The notes beneath the pieces were generated by a model. The model saw only the letters and a list, made by a program, of their open reading frames with translations, was not told the origin of the DNA and did no database searches. A stretch of 64,000 bases of DNA. It comes from an uncultured bacterium (GTDB lineage Bacteria > Cyanobacteriota > Vampirovibrionia > Gastranaerophilales > Gastranaerophilaceae). The stretch lies in contig URPS01000002.1 in the NCBI GenBank assembly GCA_900549855.1, positions 1-64,000 on the forward strand, given 5' to 3'. Of the stretch, positions 45,326-54,094 are shown piece after piece (position 1 is the stretch's first letter; the number at the start of each line of letters is the position of its first letter). The translations under genes and the position numbers were made by a program.

Positions 45326-46499
45326 TTATCTCCTTCTTAAACTCTAATATAAACTGTTCTAATAAATCTTCTAGAAAGCCCGCTTCCAATTCGTCAGGCT
45401 CAAGCGCAATTCTTTTCGTATCTATATTTTCGTTTCCGGATAGGTAAGTTATATCAATATTTATTTTAGAAAATCCTGCACTCGTAATTTTAAGCACAGA
45501 TTGAATTTGACGACTTTTAATCCTCAAAATACCATATCCATCACCAATTTCTTGCTCGATTATAACACCGTAAAGCTTATCTGTATATTTTTGCTTTATA
45601 TGATAAAAAGTTGGAGTAATAACCTGTTCAATTTTTTTGTTAAAATTGTGCTTGAATTGTTTAAAATTATTCGTAGGATTTTCGGAACTAATCATACTTT
45701 CCGTAAATTTTTCATAATTTATAGCTTCATGCAATTTATTGAGTGCTTCATTAATCAACTGTTGCCTGCTTTTAGAAAAAGTTTTTGCAAAACCTGCATA
45801 AATTTTTTCCGGAATTTGAGAAGATATTTTTGCCCAAATTTTTTGAGCACCATCTATATCCGTATCAAACAATAGCAAAAAGTATTTATTCACGGCAAAA
45901 TTCATAAGAATATCATTTTTTCTTATGTTGTTTAATATTATTGTTTCAATTTGATTTGGTTTAATCAAAAATTTAGTTTTTTCATTAGGCGAAATTGCTA
46001 CTAATACAGATGGAGTTGATGTTTTGTTAATTTTATCCAACTCTCTATCCAAAACATTAGTATAATCTAAAAACACTTCATTATTTGGAGTTATACAATT
46101 ATTTTTTTCTAATATTTCTCGATAACGTAAATTCTTTATTAATAATGACGAAACATTTAAAGCCGACGATAGCCCAACATCAATTTCTTCATCGCTTGTC
46201 ATTGGTGTAAAATATGACAATGCACCTGATTTAAGACATGATAATTTAAAAATTTCATCTTCATTAAAAGAAAATACTATAGCAGGGCTGCCTTTTAACA
46301 ACTTCAAAAGTTCTAAAGTCTGTTCTTTTGAACTCTCACTATTAATTATCAAGACAGAAGTCTGTAACAGGTGTAGTTTTTCCGGTATATCTTCAAATTT
46401 AAACCTAAATAACTCATCTGATTTTCTTAATTTAAGTTTTGGCGCAATAAATTCAAAAAAATCAGAATCATTTGTTATTAAAACAACTCGACCTTGCAT
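45309..46499 (-). CDS. Degenerate receiver-domain protein
   Basis: 396 residues. The first 110 residues have the pattern of a response-regulator receiver (VVLITNDSDFFEFIAP, VLIINSES, SPAIVFSF, GALSYFTPM), but the phosphate-accepting Asp is replaced (NSES). The middle (about 150-270) resembles a GGDEF fold without the GGDEF motif. The C-terminal part is beta-rich, with no family recognised. It probably signals through protein contacts, not phosphorylation. It is next to an HDOD gene in the same operon. Confidence 0.55.
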   Translation of the reverse strand: MQGRVVLITNDSDFFEFIAPKLKLRKSDELFRFKFEDIPEKLHLLQTSVLIINSESSKEQTLELLKLLKGSPAIVFSFNEDEIFKLSCLKSGALSYFTPMTSDEEIDVGLSSALNVSSLLIKNLRYREILEKNNCITPNNEVFLDYTNVLDRELDKINKTSTPSVLVAISPNEKTKFLIKPNQIETIILNNIRKNDILMNFAVNKYFLLLFDTDIDGAQKIWAKISSQIPEKIYAGFAKTFSKSRQQLINEALNKLHEAINYEKFTESMISSENPTNNFKQFKHNFNKKIEQVITPTFYHIKQKYTDKLYGVIIEQEIGDGYGILRIKSRQIQSVLKITSAGFSKINIDITYLSGNENIDTKRIALEPDELEAGFLEDLLEQFILEFKKEINDGTT

Positions 46500-46511
46500 A
46501 TTAAAACCTAA

Positions 46512-47309
46512 TTAACTTAATTCTGAAATAAGAACCTCTGCTTTTTGAAGAACAGCTTCTCTTAAATCTTCCAAATCTTCAATATCAATACCTAAAGATT
46601 TAATGAAATCCTTATCTACAGAATTAGGATTGAATTCTGTTTGTACAACTTTGTCTATAAGACTTACCAAATTACATGGCACAGGAATTGAAGACAATGA
46701 TGGAGCGTGGTGATAAGAAATAATATTTGCTAACAAAATCGGCAACTGCCATCTTTTTGCCAATAAAGAGCCTGTTTTTACATGGTCAGAATCAAAATAT
46801 TTCTTTTCTGCATCTAATACATCTGCACCATCCTCAATAGCTTTCGCAACTTTTGTATATAATTTTTCATTAGCCATATGTAAAACAATTTTACCTACAT
46901 CATGAACAAAACCGGCAATAAAAGCTTCATCCTCATCCATGATTTTTGTTAATTTTGCTAAGTATTCACAACCGGCAGCCACACGCATTGAGTGTTTCCA
47001 AAGTTCTTTATCACCTGCGTTTGACATCATTGGCTTCATTGCAACAGCAACAATAATGTTTTTAACTTTAACCATTCCAAGAAGTGACAGCGCTATATTG
47101 ATAGAACTGATTTGTTGTGAAAATCCGTAGTAAGCAGAATTAACCAATGCAAGAATTTTAATCGTCAAAGATTGGTCAAACATTACAATATCGCCAAGTT
47201 CTTTCATGCTCGCTGTCGGTTTCTTCATTATATTCAATGCCTTTACAATTACGCTAGGCATTGCATGTATATCTTTTACACTATTTACTAATTCAACTGT
47301 TTTATCCAT
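46512..47309 (-). CDS. HDOD-domain signalling protein
   Basis: 265 residues. The HDOD fold is clear: LPSVIVKALNIMK-like opening (AMPSVIVKAL), FDQSLTIKILALVNSAYYG, INIALSLLGMVKVKNIIV and the late AFIAGFVHDVGKIVLHMA. The HD pair keeps His-Asp (VHDVGK). Such proteins work in c-di-GMP and motility-related signalling and often lie with receivers. It is 16 nt downstream of ftsX; AAAGGTGA precedes the ATG. Confidence 0.9.
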   Translation of the reverse strand: MDKTVELVNSVKDIHAMPSVIVKALNIMKKPTASMKELGDIVMFDQSLTIKILALVNSAYYGFSQQISSINIALSLLGMVKVKNIIVAVAMKPMMSNAGDKELWKHSMRVAAGCEYLAKLTKIMDEDEAFIAGFVHDVGKIVLHMANEKLYTKVAKAIEDGADVLDAEKKYFDSDHVKTGSLLAKRWQLPILLANIISYHHAPSLSSIPVPCNLVSLIDKVVQTEFNPNSVDKDFIKSLGIDIEDLEDLREAVLQKAEVLISELS

Positions 47310-47325
47310 TTTAAGTCACCTTTTT

Positions 47326-48234
47326 CTATACTTGTAAATGTTTTTTTATTGATAAGAAACTGCCAATTGCTCCAAAAGTTGTACCTATCACCAGCAATGT
47401 AATTATAACAACATTCTGAGCATATGCGGGATTTGGAATCAAGAAAAACTTATGCACATTTATCAACAAACCCTGTATACAATTAAGAGGGAACACCGCA
47501 ATTATTGAAGATACGAAGCCATAAAATGCACCTTGCATAATCAAAGGAGTTTTAATGTACCAATTGCTAACACCCATCAAACGCATAATTTCTATTTCAT
47601 CTTTACGAGCTTGAATAACCAGACGTATCGTATTATTAATAATTGTTATCGTTAAAGCTGCTGATATTATGATTACAAACACCATAGTAGTATTTACAAC
47701 ATTAGTTAATACCTGCATCTTTTTAGCAAGTTCTTTTGCATAACCCATATCCTCCACACCACCAATTGGTTTGATTTGATTGAATACATCTGAGATATTA
47801 TCAGGCTTATCAACCTTTACACGCAACGTATCCGGCAAAGGATTAGAAATATCATGCAAGCCTAATTCTTGTTTCAAACTACTCCAAGATTCTTCTTTTG
47901 TTTTCAAAGTTACAGATTTTACATGCTTAATCTCTCTGATTCTATCTTTTACAATAGCCGCAGAAGTATTTGGTTTCAAATAAACAGAAATTTCCAATAC
48001 ATTACCAAGTTCATTAGCAAAAGTTGATAGTGATAATGTAAATCTGAATAAAACTCCGAACAACGTCAATATAGCAGCCATTGTCGTAATTATAACAAGA
48101 TTGTTAATTCCGGTTCTTTTTATATCGTTAACAGCTTCCATGACAATTCTGTAAGCAATTCTTAACTCACATAACCAATCTTTTGGAATATGTTTTTTTA
48201 CCTGTTTTTTTAATTGCTGTCTGCTATTGTCCAT
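47326..48234 (-). CDS. ftsX: Cell-division ABC permease FtsX
   Basis: 302 residues. Four transmembrane helices with the large extracytoplasmic loop between the first and second (LRVKVDKPDNISDVF, VEDMGYAKELAKKM), and the end IGSFLSIKKHLQV. It is the partner of FtsE, whose gene overlaps it by 11 nt. FtsEX controls peptidoglycan hydrolases at division. Confidence 0.93.
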   Translation of the reverse strand: MDNSRQQLKKQVKKHIPKDWLCELRIAYRIVMEAVNDIKRTGINNLVIITTMAAILTLFGVLFRFTLSLSTFANELGNVLEISVYLKPNTSAAIVKDRIREIKHVKSVTLKTKEESWSSLKQELGLHDISNPLPDTLRVKVDKPDNISDVFNQIKPIGGVEDMGYAKELAKKMQVLTNVVNTTMVFVIIISAALTITIINNTIRLVIQARKDEIEIMRLMGVSNWYIKTPLIMQGAFYGFVSSIIAVFPLNCIQGLLINVHKFFLIPNPAYAQNVVIITLLVIGTTFGAIGSFLSIKKHLQV

Positions 48235-48901
48235 AAGTACCTGCCTGAATATCTCTAACTATTTCACCTTTTTCAAGGGTCAAAACTCGTTTTCTGAATC
48301 TATCAACAAGAGTATAATCGTGTGTTGACACAATTACTGTAATACCTCTTTGGTTAATTTGCTCCAAAATCTGCATAACTTCTAAAGAGTTTTTAGGGTC
48401 CAAGTTTCCGGTAGGTTCATCTGCAATAAGCAATGGCGGTCCGTTTACAAGCGCTCTTGCTATACTTACACGCTGTTGTTCACCACCGGATAATTCAGTT
48501 GGTTTTGCTTTCGCTTTATCCAGCAAACCTACAACTTTTAAAGCCCCTGTTACACGTGTTCTTATATCTGCAGAACTTATACCAAGTGTTCTAATAACAT
48601 ACGCAATATTATCATATACACTTTGATTTTGTAATAATTTATAATCCTGAAACACAATCCCCATACATCTTCTAAGGTTAGGAACTTTTTCAGGAGGTAA
48701 ATTTGCTATATTAATTCCACCAATTAAAACAGTTCCGGTAGTTGGTGTTTCTTCCTTATACAACATTTTCATTAATGTTGATTTACCGGCACCAGATGCA
48801 CCCGTAATAAATACAAATTCACCTGATAAAATATCCAGATTTATATTTTTTAGTGCGTAATTATTTTTATATTTTTTTGTAACAGATCTTAATTGTATCA
48901 T
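48224..48901 (-). CDS. ftsE: Cell-division ATP-binding protein FtsE
   Basis: 225 residues, normal length. Walker A TGASGAGKST (about 35), signature LSGGEQQR, Walker B LLIADEPTGNLD, switch His in VSTHD. It binds FtsX. The start overlaps the end of the transketolase subunit by 4 nt. Confidence 0.95.
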   Translation of the reverse strand: MIQLRSVTKKYKNNYALKNINLDILSGEFVFITGASGAGKSTLMKMLYKEETPTTGTVLIGGINIANLPPEKVPNLRRCMGIVFQDYKLLQNQSVYDNIAYVIRTLGISSADIRTRVTGALKVVGLLDKAKAKPTELSGGEQQRVSIARALVNGPPLLIADEPTGNLDPKNSLEVMQILEQINQRGITVIVSTHDYTLVDRFRKRVLTLEKGEIVRDIQAGTYGQ

Positions 48902-49845
48902 TTTATTAACTCAATTATCCTATCAGCAATACTTTCTGCGTCTAAACCATAACATTTTAATAATTCGTTTGGCGTACCGGTTTGTCCGAAGCAATCATTC
49001 ACCCCTATTCTATGAACCAGTTTTGGAGCTTTTTCTGATAAACATTCGCAAACGGCAGAACCTAAACCGCCAATTATAGAATGATTTTCTATTGTAAAGA
49101 CATGTTTTGTTTTGCTTGCTGACTCTACTATGGTATCAACATCCAAAGGCTTTATTACAGGAATATTTACAACTTGTACAGACAACCCCTTTTCTTCAAG
49201 GGTTTCAGAAGCTTTTAGCACTTCTGCCAAAATATCACCTGTAACAAATAATGTAATATCAGTACCTTCTTTTAAGACAACAGCTTTGTTTAAAGAGAAT
49301 TTATAATCACTGCCGAATACTGTTGGAACGTTCATTCTTGAAAGACGTATATAAACCGGCCCATCATATTCTGCAGCAAATCTTACAGCTTGACGAGTCT
49401 GCTCATAATCACCCGGAACAATCACTGTCATATTAGGAAGTCCACGCATAAGTGAAATATCTTCTAAAGCTTGGTGACTGGCACCATCTTCACCAACAGT
49501 AATTCCACCGTGAGCGCCTATAATTTTTACATTTGATTTTTGGTAACAAACCGAATTTCTAATTTGATCATAAGCTCGTCCTGTTGCAAACACCGCAAAT
49601 GTTGCAGCAAACGGAATAAAGCCTTCCAATGACAGCCCTAATGCTGTTGTAATCAAATCTTGTTCAGCAATACCAACATCAAAAAAGCGTTCAGGAAAAG
49701 CTTTTGCAAACAAAGATGTTTGCGTAGAGCCTGATAAATCCGCATCAAGAGCAACTACTCTTGAATTTTTAGCGCCCAAATCTGCGAGTTCTTCACCAAA
49801 AGCGCCTCTAATTGATTTTTTTGTATCATAGTCTATAGTCAACAT
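48898..49845 (-). CDS. Transketolase C-terminal subunit
   Basis: 315 residues: the pyrimidine-binding and C-terminal domains of a split transketolase (FFDVGIAEQDLITTALGLSL, HGGITVGEDGASHQALEDI, with the GIAEQ Glu that activates thiamine). The N-terminal (TPP pyrophosphate-binding) subunit normally sits directly upstream; here a small coiled-coil gene is upstream instead, so that subunit must be elsewhere or be replaced. It heads the ftsEX operon with a GAGGGT ribosome site. Confidence 0.88.
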   Translation of the reverse strand: MLTIDYDTKKSIRGAFGEELADLGAKNSRVVALDADLSGSTQTSLFAKAFPERFFDVGIAEQDLITTALGLSLEGFIPFAATFAVFATGRAYDQIRNSVCYQKSNVKIIGAHGGITVGEDGASHQALEDISLMRGLPNMTVIVPGDYEQTRQAVRFAAEYDGPVYIRLSRMNVPTVFGSDYKFSLNKAVVLKEGTDITLFVTGDILAEVLKASETLEEKGLSVQVVNIPVIKPLDVDTIVESASKTKHVFTIENHSIIGGLGSAVCECLSEKAPKLVHRIGVNDCFGQTGTPNELLKCYGLDAESIADRIIELIK

Positions 49846-49896
49846 AATAACCCTCTTAACAGAATTATACCATAAACTATAAAAAACTCATAGAAG

Positions 49897-50130
49897 CTAT
49901 TTTTTCCAATAATCACAAATTAATTTTTCTTTAGAAGAAAACATACCTTTAATTTTTTCAACAAAAGCATTTTTTTCAAACTCTTCCAATTCTTTTTTTA
50001 GAATTGCTTTTTCTAAAATTAAAGAATTATATAATTGATTACAAATATCGTTAGACGCTTGGTGTAAATGTAATTTCTTTATTTGTAACTCTTTTTGAAA
50101 TATTTGTTTTTTAAGCTGATTTTTATTCAC
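49897..50130 (-). CDS. Small coiled-coil protein, unknown
   Basis: 77 residues with a GTG start; AGAGGT lies five bases upstream. It is Lys/Glu/Leu-rich and a probable coiled coil throughout (LKKQIFQKELQIKKLHLHQ, LEKAILKKELEEFEK). No family is recognised. It precedes the transketolase subunit by 51 nt. Confidence 0.5.
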   Translation of the reverse strand: MNKNQLKKQIFQKELQIKKLHLHQASNDICNQLYNSLILEKAILKKELEEFEKNAFVEKIKGMFSSKEKLICDYWKK

Positions 50131-50519
50131 AAAAGACCTCTTGATATAAGAATAAAACTTTCAATAATCTTTTGCAATCAATCTTTTAGAGGAAATTTTC
50201 GTGGACTACCAGATTGATATACATACCAGCCGTACATAGACATTACTATAGTGCCACGTCATTGCGAGAAAATTTAGACTTTGGTTTTATAGTTTTACAT
50301 AAATCTTCGAAAATTTTCGTGGCAATCTATAGTTATCATTAAACTGGATTACTTCGTCACTAACGTTCCTCGTAATGACGTAACGCTTGATTACAAACTT
50401 AGAGTTAAATAATTCAATACTCACATATTTCAGTTTGAAAATTATCACTATTCCTCAAAGGGCGATGGTAAAAATTTCCCAATATTCTATTTTGCTCTTA
50501 CACAAACTAGGACATACTC
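50131..50519. other. Intergenic region, mostly repeat copy 2
   Basis: About 390 bp between divergent genes. It contains the inverted-end repeat at 50256-50381. The rest is AT-rich with no gene seen. Confidence 0.5.
50256..50381. repeat. Interspersed inverted-end repeat, copy 2
   Basis: 126 bp with ends ACGTCATTGCGAG and CTCGTAATGACGT. It is very similar throughout to the copy at 58566, including GAAAATTTTCGTGGCAATC and TTACTTCGTCACTAACGTTC. Confidence 0.85.
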
Positions 50520-50548
50520 TTGACACTAAAAAAACTTGATGTTAAACT
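50520..50548 (+). promoter_or_regulatory. Near-consensus promoter of a 57-residue gene
   Basis: TTGACA (50520-50525), 17-nt spacer, TAAACT (50543-50548). The transcription start is expected near 50555, 17 nt before the ATG. Confidence 0.7.
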
Positions 50549-50571
50549 TGGTTGTCGCATTGGAGTAGAAA

Positions 50572-50745
50572 ATGGAATTAACCAACGAAGAAATTGTCAC
50601 AAAGTTATTGACTGCAAACGAAGTTTTGCGTCTAAAAAAAGGTATGTCTTTTATTACAACTCCTTTGTATGATTTAGGTGATTATTTGAAAAATTATAAA
50701 CCGGAACCTTCACCTTATGAAGGTAAGTATGTTTTTATAAGATAA
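50572..50745 (+). CDS. 57-residue protein of unknown function
   Basis: Reads MELTNEEIVTKLLTANEV, then LRLKKGMSFITTPLYDLG and a tail ending YVFIR. TTGGAG lies six bases before the ATG. It has a consensus promoter and a strong terminator, so it is very likely a real, separately expressed gene. It is a soluble mixed helix/strand protein. No family is recognised. Confidence 0.65.
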   Translation: MELTNEEIVTKLLTANEVLRLKKGMSFITTPLYDLGDYLKNYKPEPSPYEGKYVFIR

Positions 50746-50757
50746 ATTTTTGCAATA

Positions 50758-50783
50758 AAAAAGCTCCTTGAAAGGAGCTTTTT
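50758..50783. terminator. Bidirectional Rho-independent terminator
   Basis: AAGCTCCTT (50761-50769) and AAGGAGCTT (50772-50780) pair around a 2-nt centre, with A-run on the left and T-run on the right. It serves both the plus-strand small gene and the minus-strand gene whose stop is at 50785. Confidence 0.9.
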
Positions 50784-50784
50784 G

Positions 50785-52113
50785 TTATTTCTTTTTATTT
50801 GTTACATCAGGTTCATTGTACCCACTGTGATATTTATATTGCATTAAACCATATTTTTCATTGTTATTTTTTTCTTTTTGTAGAGCATATATTTGTATAT
50901 CTTGTTTGCCATGGAATAAAATTTCGCCGTCTACTATATCTATTTGTTTATATTTTACATTTATCTTATGTTCATTTCCTTGTTTATCTTTATAAGCTGT
51001 TATAGGAATTGTCCATTTTTCACCACTCTTAGTTGGTTCTCCAAGCGTTACATCACGAAAGTCAGGAATATTCGAATCATCTATTATATTCTTTAATTTT
51101 GCTTTAAGTTGTTCTGGTGTTAGATTATTGAGTTCCTCTAATTTTACATTTTCGTATTTTTTGCCAGTTTCAGTGTCCTCATAGAATGATTCTTTAATTG
51201 CAATTCTCAAGTCTGAGTCCTTTATTTGACCAAGTATCTTGCGTAATTTTTCAGGAGTTGTAGTAGTTGCATGTGCTAGTTGAATTGCTTTATTTTTATA
51301 AGCTTCTTTTTCAGCATCAGATAAATCACTATAATTTGTTTTTAGTAAATCATCTAAACTACCAGCGTTTGCAATTTTTTGAGCATTTTCTTTAGCTTTA
51401 GCTTCCTCCGCTTTCTTTGCTTCAGCATCTTTTTCTGCTTTTGCTGGGGCTACTACATCTTGTTTACCGGTAGTTGAAGTTTTTGGAGCTGCTTTACCAT
51501 CGTTATCAGCTTTTTTGTCTTTACCGGCATCTGTACCGTCTTTCAATTCAGGGAATTTATTTTCAAGTGTAGTCATCAAATCATGATAAGCACCTTTGTT
51601 CATGTCTTCATAAACATGGTCTTCTGGGTTTTCATGTGATTTTTTAATTTTGTCGTATAATTTTTTTGCACTCTTTGCATCATTGTCTTTTATTGCGTTA
51701 TCGACTTGTTTTTTATATGTATTATATAAAGCGTTGTCTTTATCATTAACACCATTTGAAGAATTTGAACCACTGTTGTTATTAGTGTTGCCAACACTGC
51801 CTGCATTTCCGCCGCCACAGCCAAAGTTGCCCATGCTGTTAAACCAAGGCATTGTTAGACCGCCCATTCCGAAGCCACCCATTCCGAAGTTGCCGAAACC
51901 GAAATTGCCCATACCGCCACCGAACATACCACCAAATATGCTACCGAAAGCGTTACCTATGCCGGCACCAAAGCCACCCCAGAAACCACCACTGTGTCCG
52001 CCACAATTGATGTTGTAAGTGGTATTAAATACGCTACCATAATTGCTACCACCACAATTATTGTGGAACATTTCGTAATGTTTAAATGCGCTGTGACAAT
52101 TAATTCGTACCAT
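50785..52113 (-). CDS. Gly-rich low-complexity hypothetical protein
   Basis: 442 residues from the ATG at 52113, with AGAGGT 7 nt upstream; the ATG at 52119 is only 1 nt from that site. The N-terminus has Cys/His/Asn stretches (HNNCGGSNYGS, NINCGGHSGG), then a Gly/Phe/Met-rich repeat tract about 40-90 (GGFGAGIG, GNFGFGNFGMGGFGMGG), an Asn/Ser linker and a charged helical segment. The C-terminal half, after a Lys/Ala/Glu region, is partly beta-like. There is no signal peptide. The promoter is probably TTGCAT (52174-52169) with TATATA (52151-52146). Function unknown. Confidence 0.6.
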   Translation of the reverse strand: MVRINCHSAFKHYEMFHNNCGGSNYGSVFNTTYNINCGGHSGGFWGGFGAGIGNAFGSIFGGMFGGGMGNFGFGNFGMGGFGMGGLTMPWFNSMGNFGCGGGNAGSVGNTNNNSGSNSSNGVNDKDNALYNTYKKQVDNAIKDNDAKSAKKLYDKIKKSHENPEDHVYEDMNKGAYHDLMTTLENKFPELKDGTDAGKDKKADNDGKAAPKTSTTGKQDVVAPAKAEKDAEAKKAEEAKAKENAQKIANAGSLDDLLKTNYSDLSDAEKEAYKNKAIQLAHATTTTPEKLRKILGQIKDSDLRIAIKESFYEDTETGKKYENVKLEELNNLTPEQLKAKLKNIIDDSNIPDFRDVTLGEPTKSGEKWTIPITAYKDKQGNEHKINVKYKQIDIVDGEILFHGKQDIQIYALQKEKNNNEKYGLMQYKYHSGYNEPDVTNKKK

Positions 52114-52212
52114 AATCATTACCTCTTGCTTACTTACATCTGTTATATATATAAAGTATAGATAAAGTATGCAATTTCAGGCTTTAGATATTTTGTTACA
52201 AAACTTAATATA

Positions 52213-53631
52213 TCATATTAAAATTTCTTTTTCATTCTTATATGTCACATATCCTAATGGCGCTGCGGGTGGTTTGCGCAAAAATTTAGCTTTGGTATAA
52301 ATAATTCCAACTTTTGAAGGCTGTTTTGCAGAAGAATATTCTCGTGCAAGTTTGCAACACTCAAACAACACTTCTTCTTCTGGCTCAATGCCATTAAACT
52401 TAAGCAGCACGTGAGAACCGGCACACAATCTCGTGTGGAACCAAATGTCTTCGTCTTTTGCAAGTTTAGAAATAATGTAATCGTTTTGTTTATTATTTCT
52501 GCCGACAAAAACGTCAAATCCCTTGATATTTAGTTTTAGCAATTCTGATTTATCTTGTTTTTTCGGTTTAATTTCATCCAATTGTAATTCAGCTTTAATT
52601 TCTTCAAAATCTTTTACGCATCTGGCTTCTTCTATACTATAAATCAAATTTTCCAAATAATCTTTTTCCATATTTAAACCATTTAGCATTTCAAAAGACT
52701 TTTCTTTAGTAGTTTTTGATTTTGTATAAAGCTTAAAATACCTTTGTGCATTTTCATTAAGCGTTTTTGTTTCATCGAGTTCAATCGTGATATTTTGATT
52801 ATTAATATAATCAAAAACTTCAATCTTTTTCTGATAATCTTTTTTCTGGTACAAATTTGCAGTTAAGAGTTCGCCATAAAGCTTATATTTTTCTGTATTA
52901 TCTCTTTTTTTCAAAAGAACTGTAATCTTATCTATTGAACCTTTTACCTTCTTTAACTTCGGATTAACAATTGATAGAAGTCTATGGCGCTCGTTTCTTA
53001 TGTTATCTTCTTCTTGTAAATTAGCGTAATAATTATCAATTACACTATTTGCAGGTAAGTTTGTTTGATTAAGTTTAACCAATAGACTTTCAGCAGGCAA
53101 ATTTGGACTTGTTGGAGGATAAATATATTTTAATCCGCCTTGAAGTTCTCTGTATCGGCTTTTTTCTGCACCGACATTATGTGCGCAGCCAATAATAATG
53201 GAATTTTCTCTATCATATAAGATTACATTAGAATGTTTTCCCATAAGTTCAACACACAAACAAAGTGAGCGTTTTTGTGAAAGTTCATCCATTGTTTCGA
53301 AATGGAATTCAATAATTCTTTCATTTTCAATAACAAGTGCATCTGCAATACGACAGCCTTCCAAATATTTTCTTAGCAGCATACAGAACATAGGAGGATG
53401 TTTAGGAATCGTAAGGTTTCGTTTTTCTTCGTTCTCTTTTGACATAAAACATATGTGATATGTCTGTGGAGAAATATTTATGTACAATTTTTTCCCTTCA
53501 CCATTGTTTCTAAGTGAAAGTACAAAATCTCTTCTTGTAGGTTGTTGAATTTTTTGGAGTCTGGCTCCAATTATAAAATCAATATTTTCTTCAAAAAACT
53601 GTTTTAATGTTATGCAATCAATATTTATCAT
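52213..53631 (-). CDS. rqcH: RqcH/Rqc2 family (NFACT) ribosome quality-control protein
   Basis: 472 residues; family members are usually 550-590, so it is short, mainly in the middle coiled coil. The N-terminal NFACT-N domain (LYINISPQTYHICF, FCMLLRKYLEGCRI, ENERIIEFHF where the usual Asp before Arg is Glu) and the C-terminal NFACT-R domain (DIWFHTRLCAGSHVLLK, AKFLRKPPAAPLGYVTY) are present. RqcH marks stalled nascent chains with Ala tails on the 50S subunit. The start overlaps the stop of the upstream gene in TAATG. Confidence 0.9.
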   Translation of the reverse strand: MINIDCITLKQFFEENIDFIIGARLQKIQQPTRRDFVLSLRNNGEGKKLYINISPQTYHICFMSKENEEKRNLTIPKHPPMFCMLLRKYLEGCRIADALVIENERIIEFHFETMDELSQKRSLCLCVELMGKHSNVILYDRENSIIIGCAHNVGAEKSRYRELQGGLKYIYPPTSPNLPAESLLVKLNQTNLPANSVIDNYYANLQEEDNIRNERHRLLSIVNPKLKKVKGSIDKITVLLKKRDNTEKYKLYGELLTANLYQKKDYQKKIEVFDYINNQNITIELDETKTLNENAQRYFKLYTKSKTTKEKSFEMLNGLNMEKDYLENLIYSIEEARCVKDFEEIKAELQLDEIKPKKQDKSELLKLNIKGFDVFVGRNNKQNDYIISKLAKDEDIWFHTRLCAGSHVLLKFNGIEPEEEVLFECCKLAREYSSAKQPSKVGIIYTKAKFLRKPPAAPLGYVTYKNEKEILI

Positions 53632-53876
53632 TATCTGTATCCGCCGTATTTATTATTATACTGTGAATTCGGATAACTTGTATACATTTTATTTCTTGTT
53701 TGATAATTTGATTGAGCTTGCCAATAAGGTGTTTGTCGTTGGCGCATTCTAGCTTGATATTGCTGTCTTTGGTAAGTTTGCATTTGCATTGTACGATAAG
53801 CCGCAGCATTGATAGACGCAGCAAACACGTCGGTAGAAAATATTATTAAGGTTATTAGTGTTAAAAATATTTTCAA
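53631..53876 (-). CDS. Small secreted Gln/Tyr-rich protein
   Basis: 81 residues with a TTG start; GAGGGGT lies upstream. The signal peptide (KIFLTLITLIIFSTDVFA) is followed by a basic Gln/Arg/Tyr-rich chain (MQTYQRQQYQARMRQRQ). The ending is Tyr/Asn/Gly-rich. It is coupled to rqcH through TAATG. It is probably envelope-located; no family is recognised. Confidence 0.6.
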   Translation of the reverse strand: MKIFLTLITLIIFSTDVFAASINAAAYRTMQMQTYQRQQYQARMRQRQTPYWQAQSNYQTRNKMYTSYPNSQYNNKYGGYR

Positions 53877-53880
53877 AATT

Positions 53881-54088
53881 TACCCCTCACATTTACCCCT
53901 CACCCGAATTTCTAAGCTTCGAGCATAGCTCTCAACTTGAAATTCTACCCAGTCTTGGATTATTCGGGCGAGCATAACATTCCAATGTCACCAAATCCTA
54001 ACGGATTTTTATAGCCATTTCCATGTTATTTGCTCTTACGGGCTAATGCCCTACCGAAAATCCGCTCTCCCACAAGGGGCGAGGGGTA
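53881..54088. repeat. Possible inverted-end element
   Basis: TACCCCTC (53881-53888, again at 53894-53901) and GAGGGGTA (54081-54088) are inverted ends of about 208 bp without a gene. Inside are an AATTTC...GAAATT pair and the CTCTCCCACAAGGGG segment seen in many interspersed repeats. One copy only is seen in the window. Confidence 0.45.
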
Positions 54089-54094
54089 CACCAT

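Noticed and set aside
53881..54088. Insertion sequence
   Set aside because: Inverted ends exist but there is no transposase frame; kept only as a possible short element.
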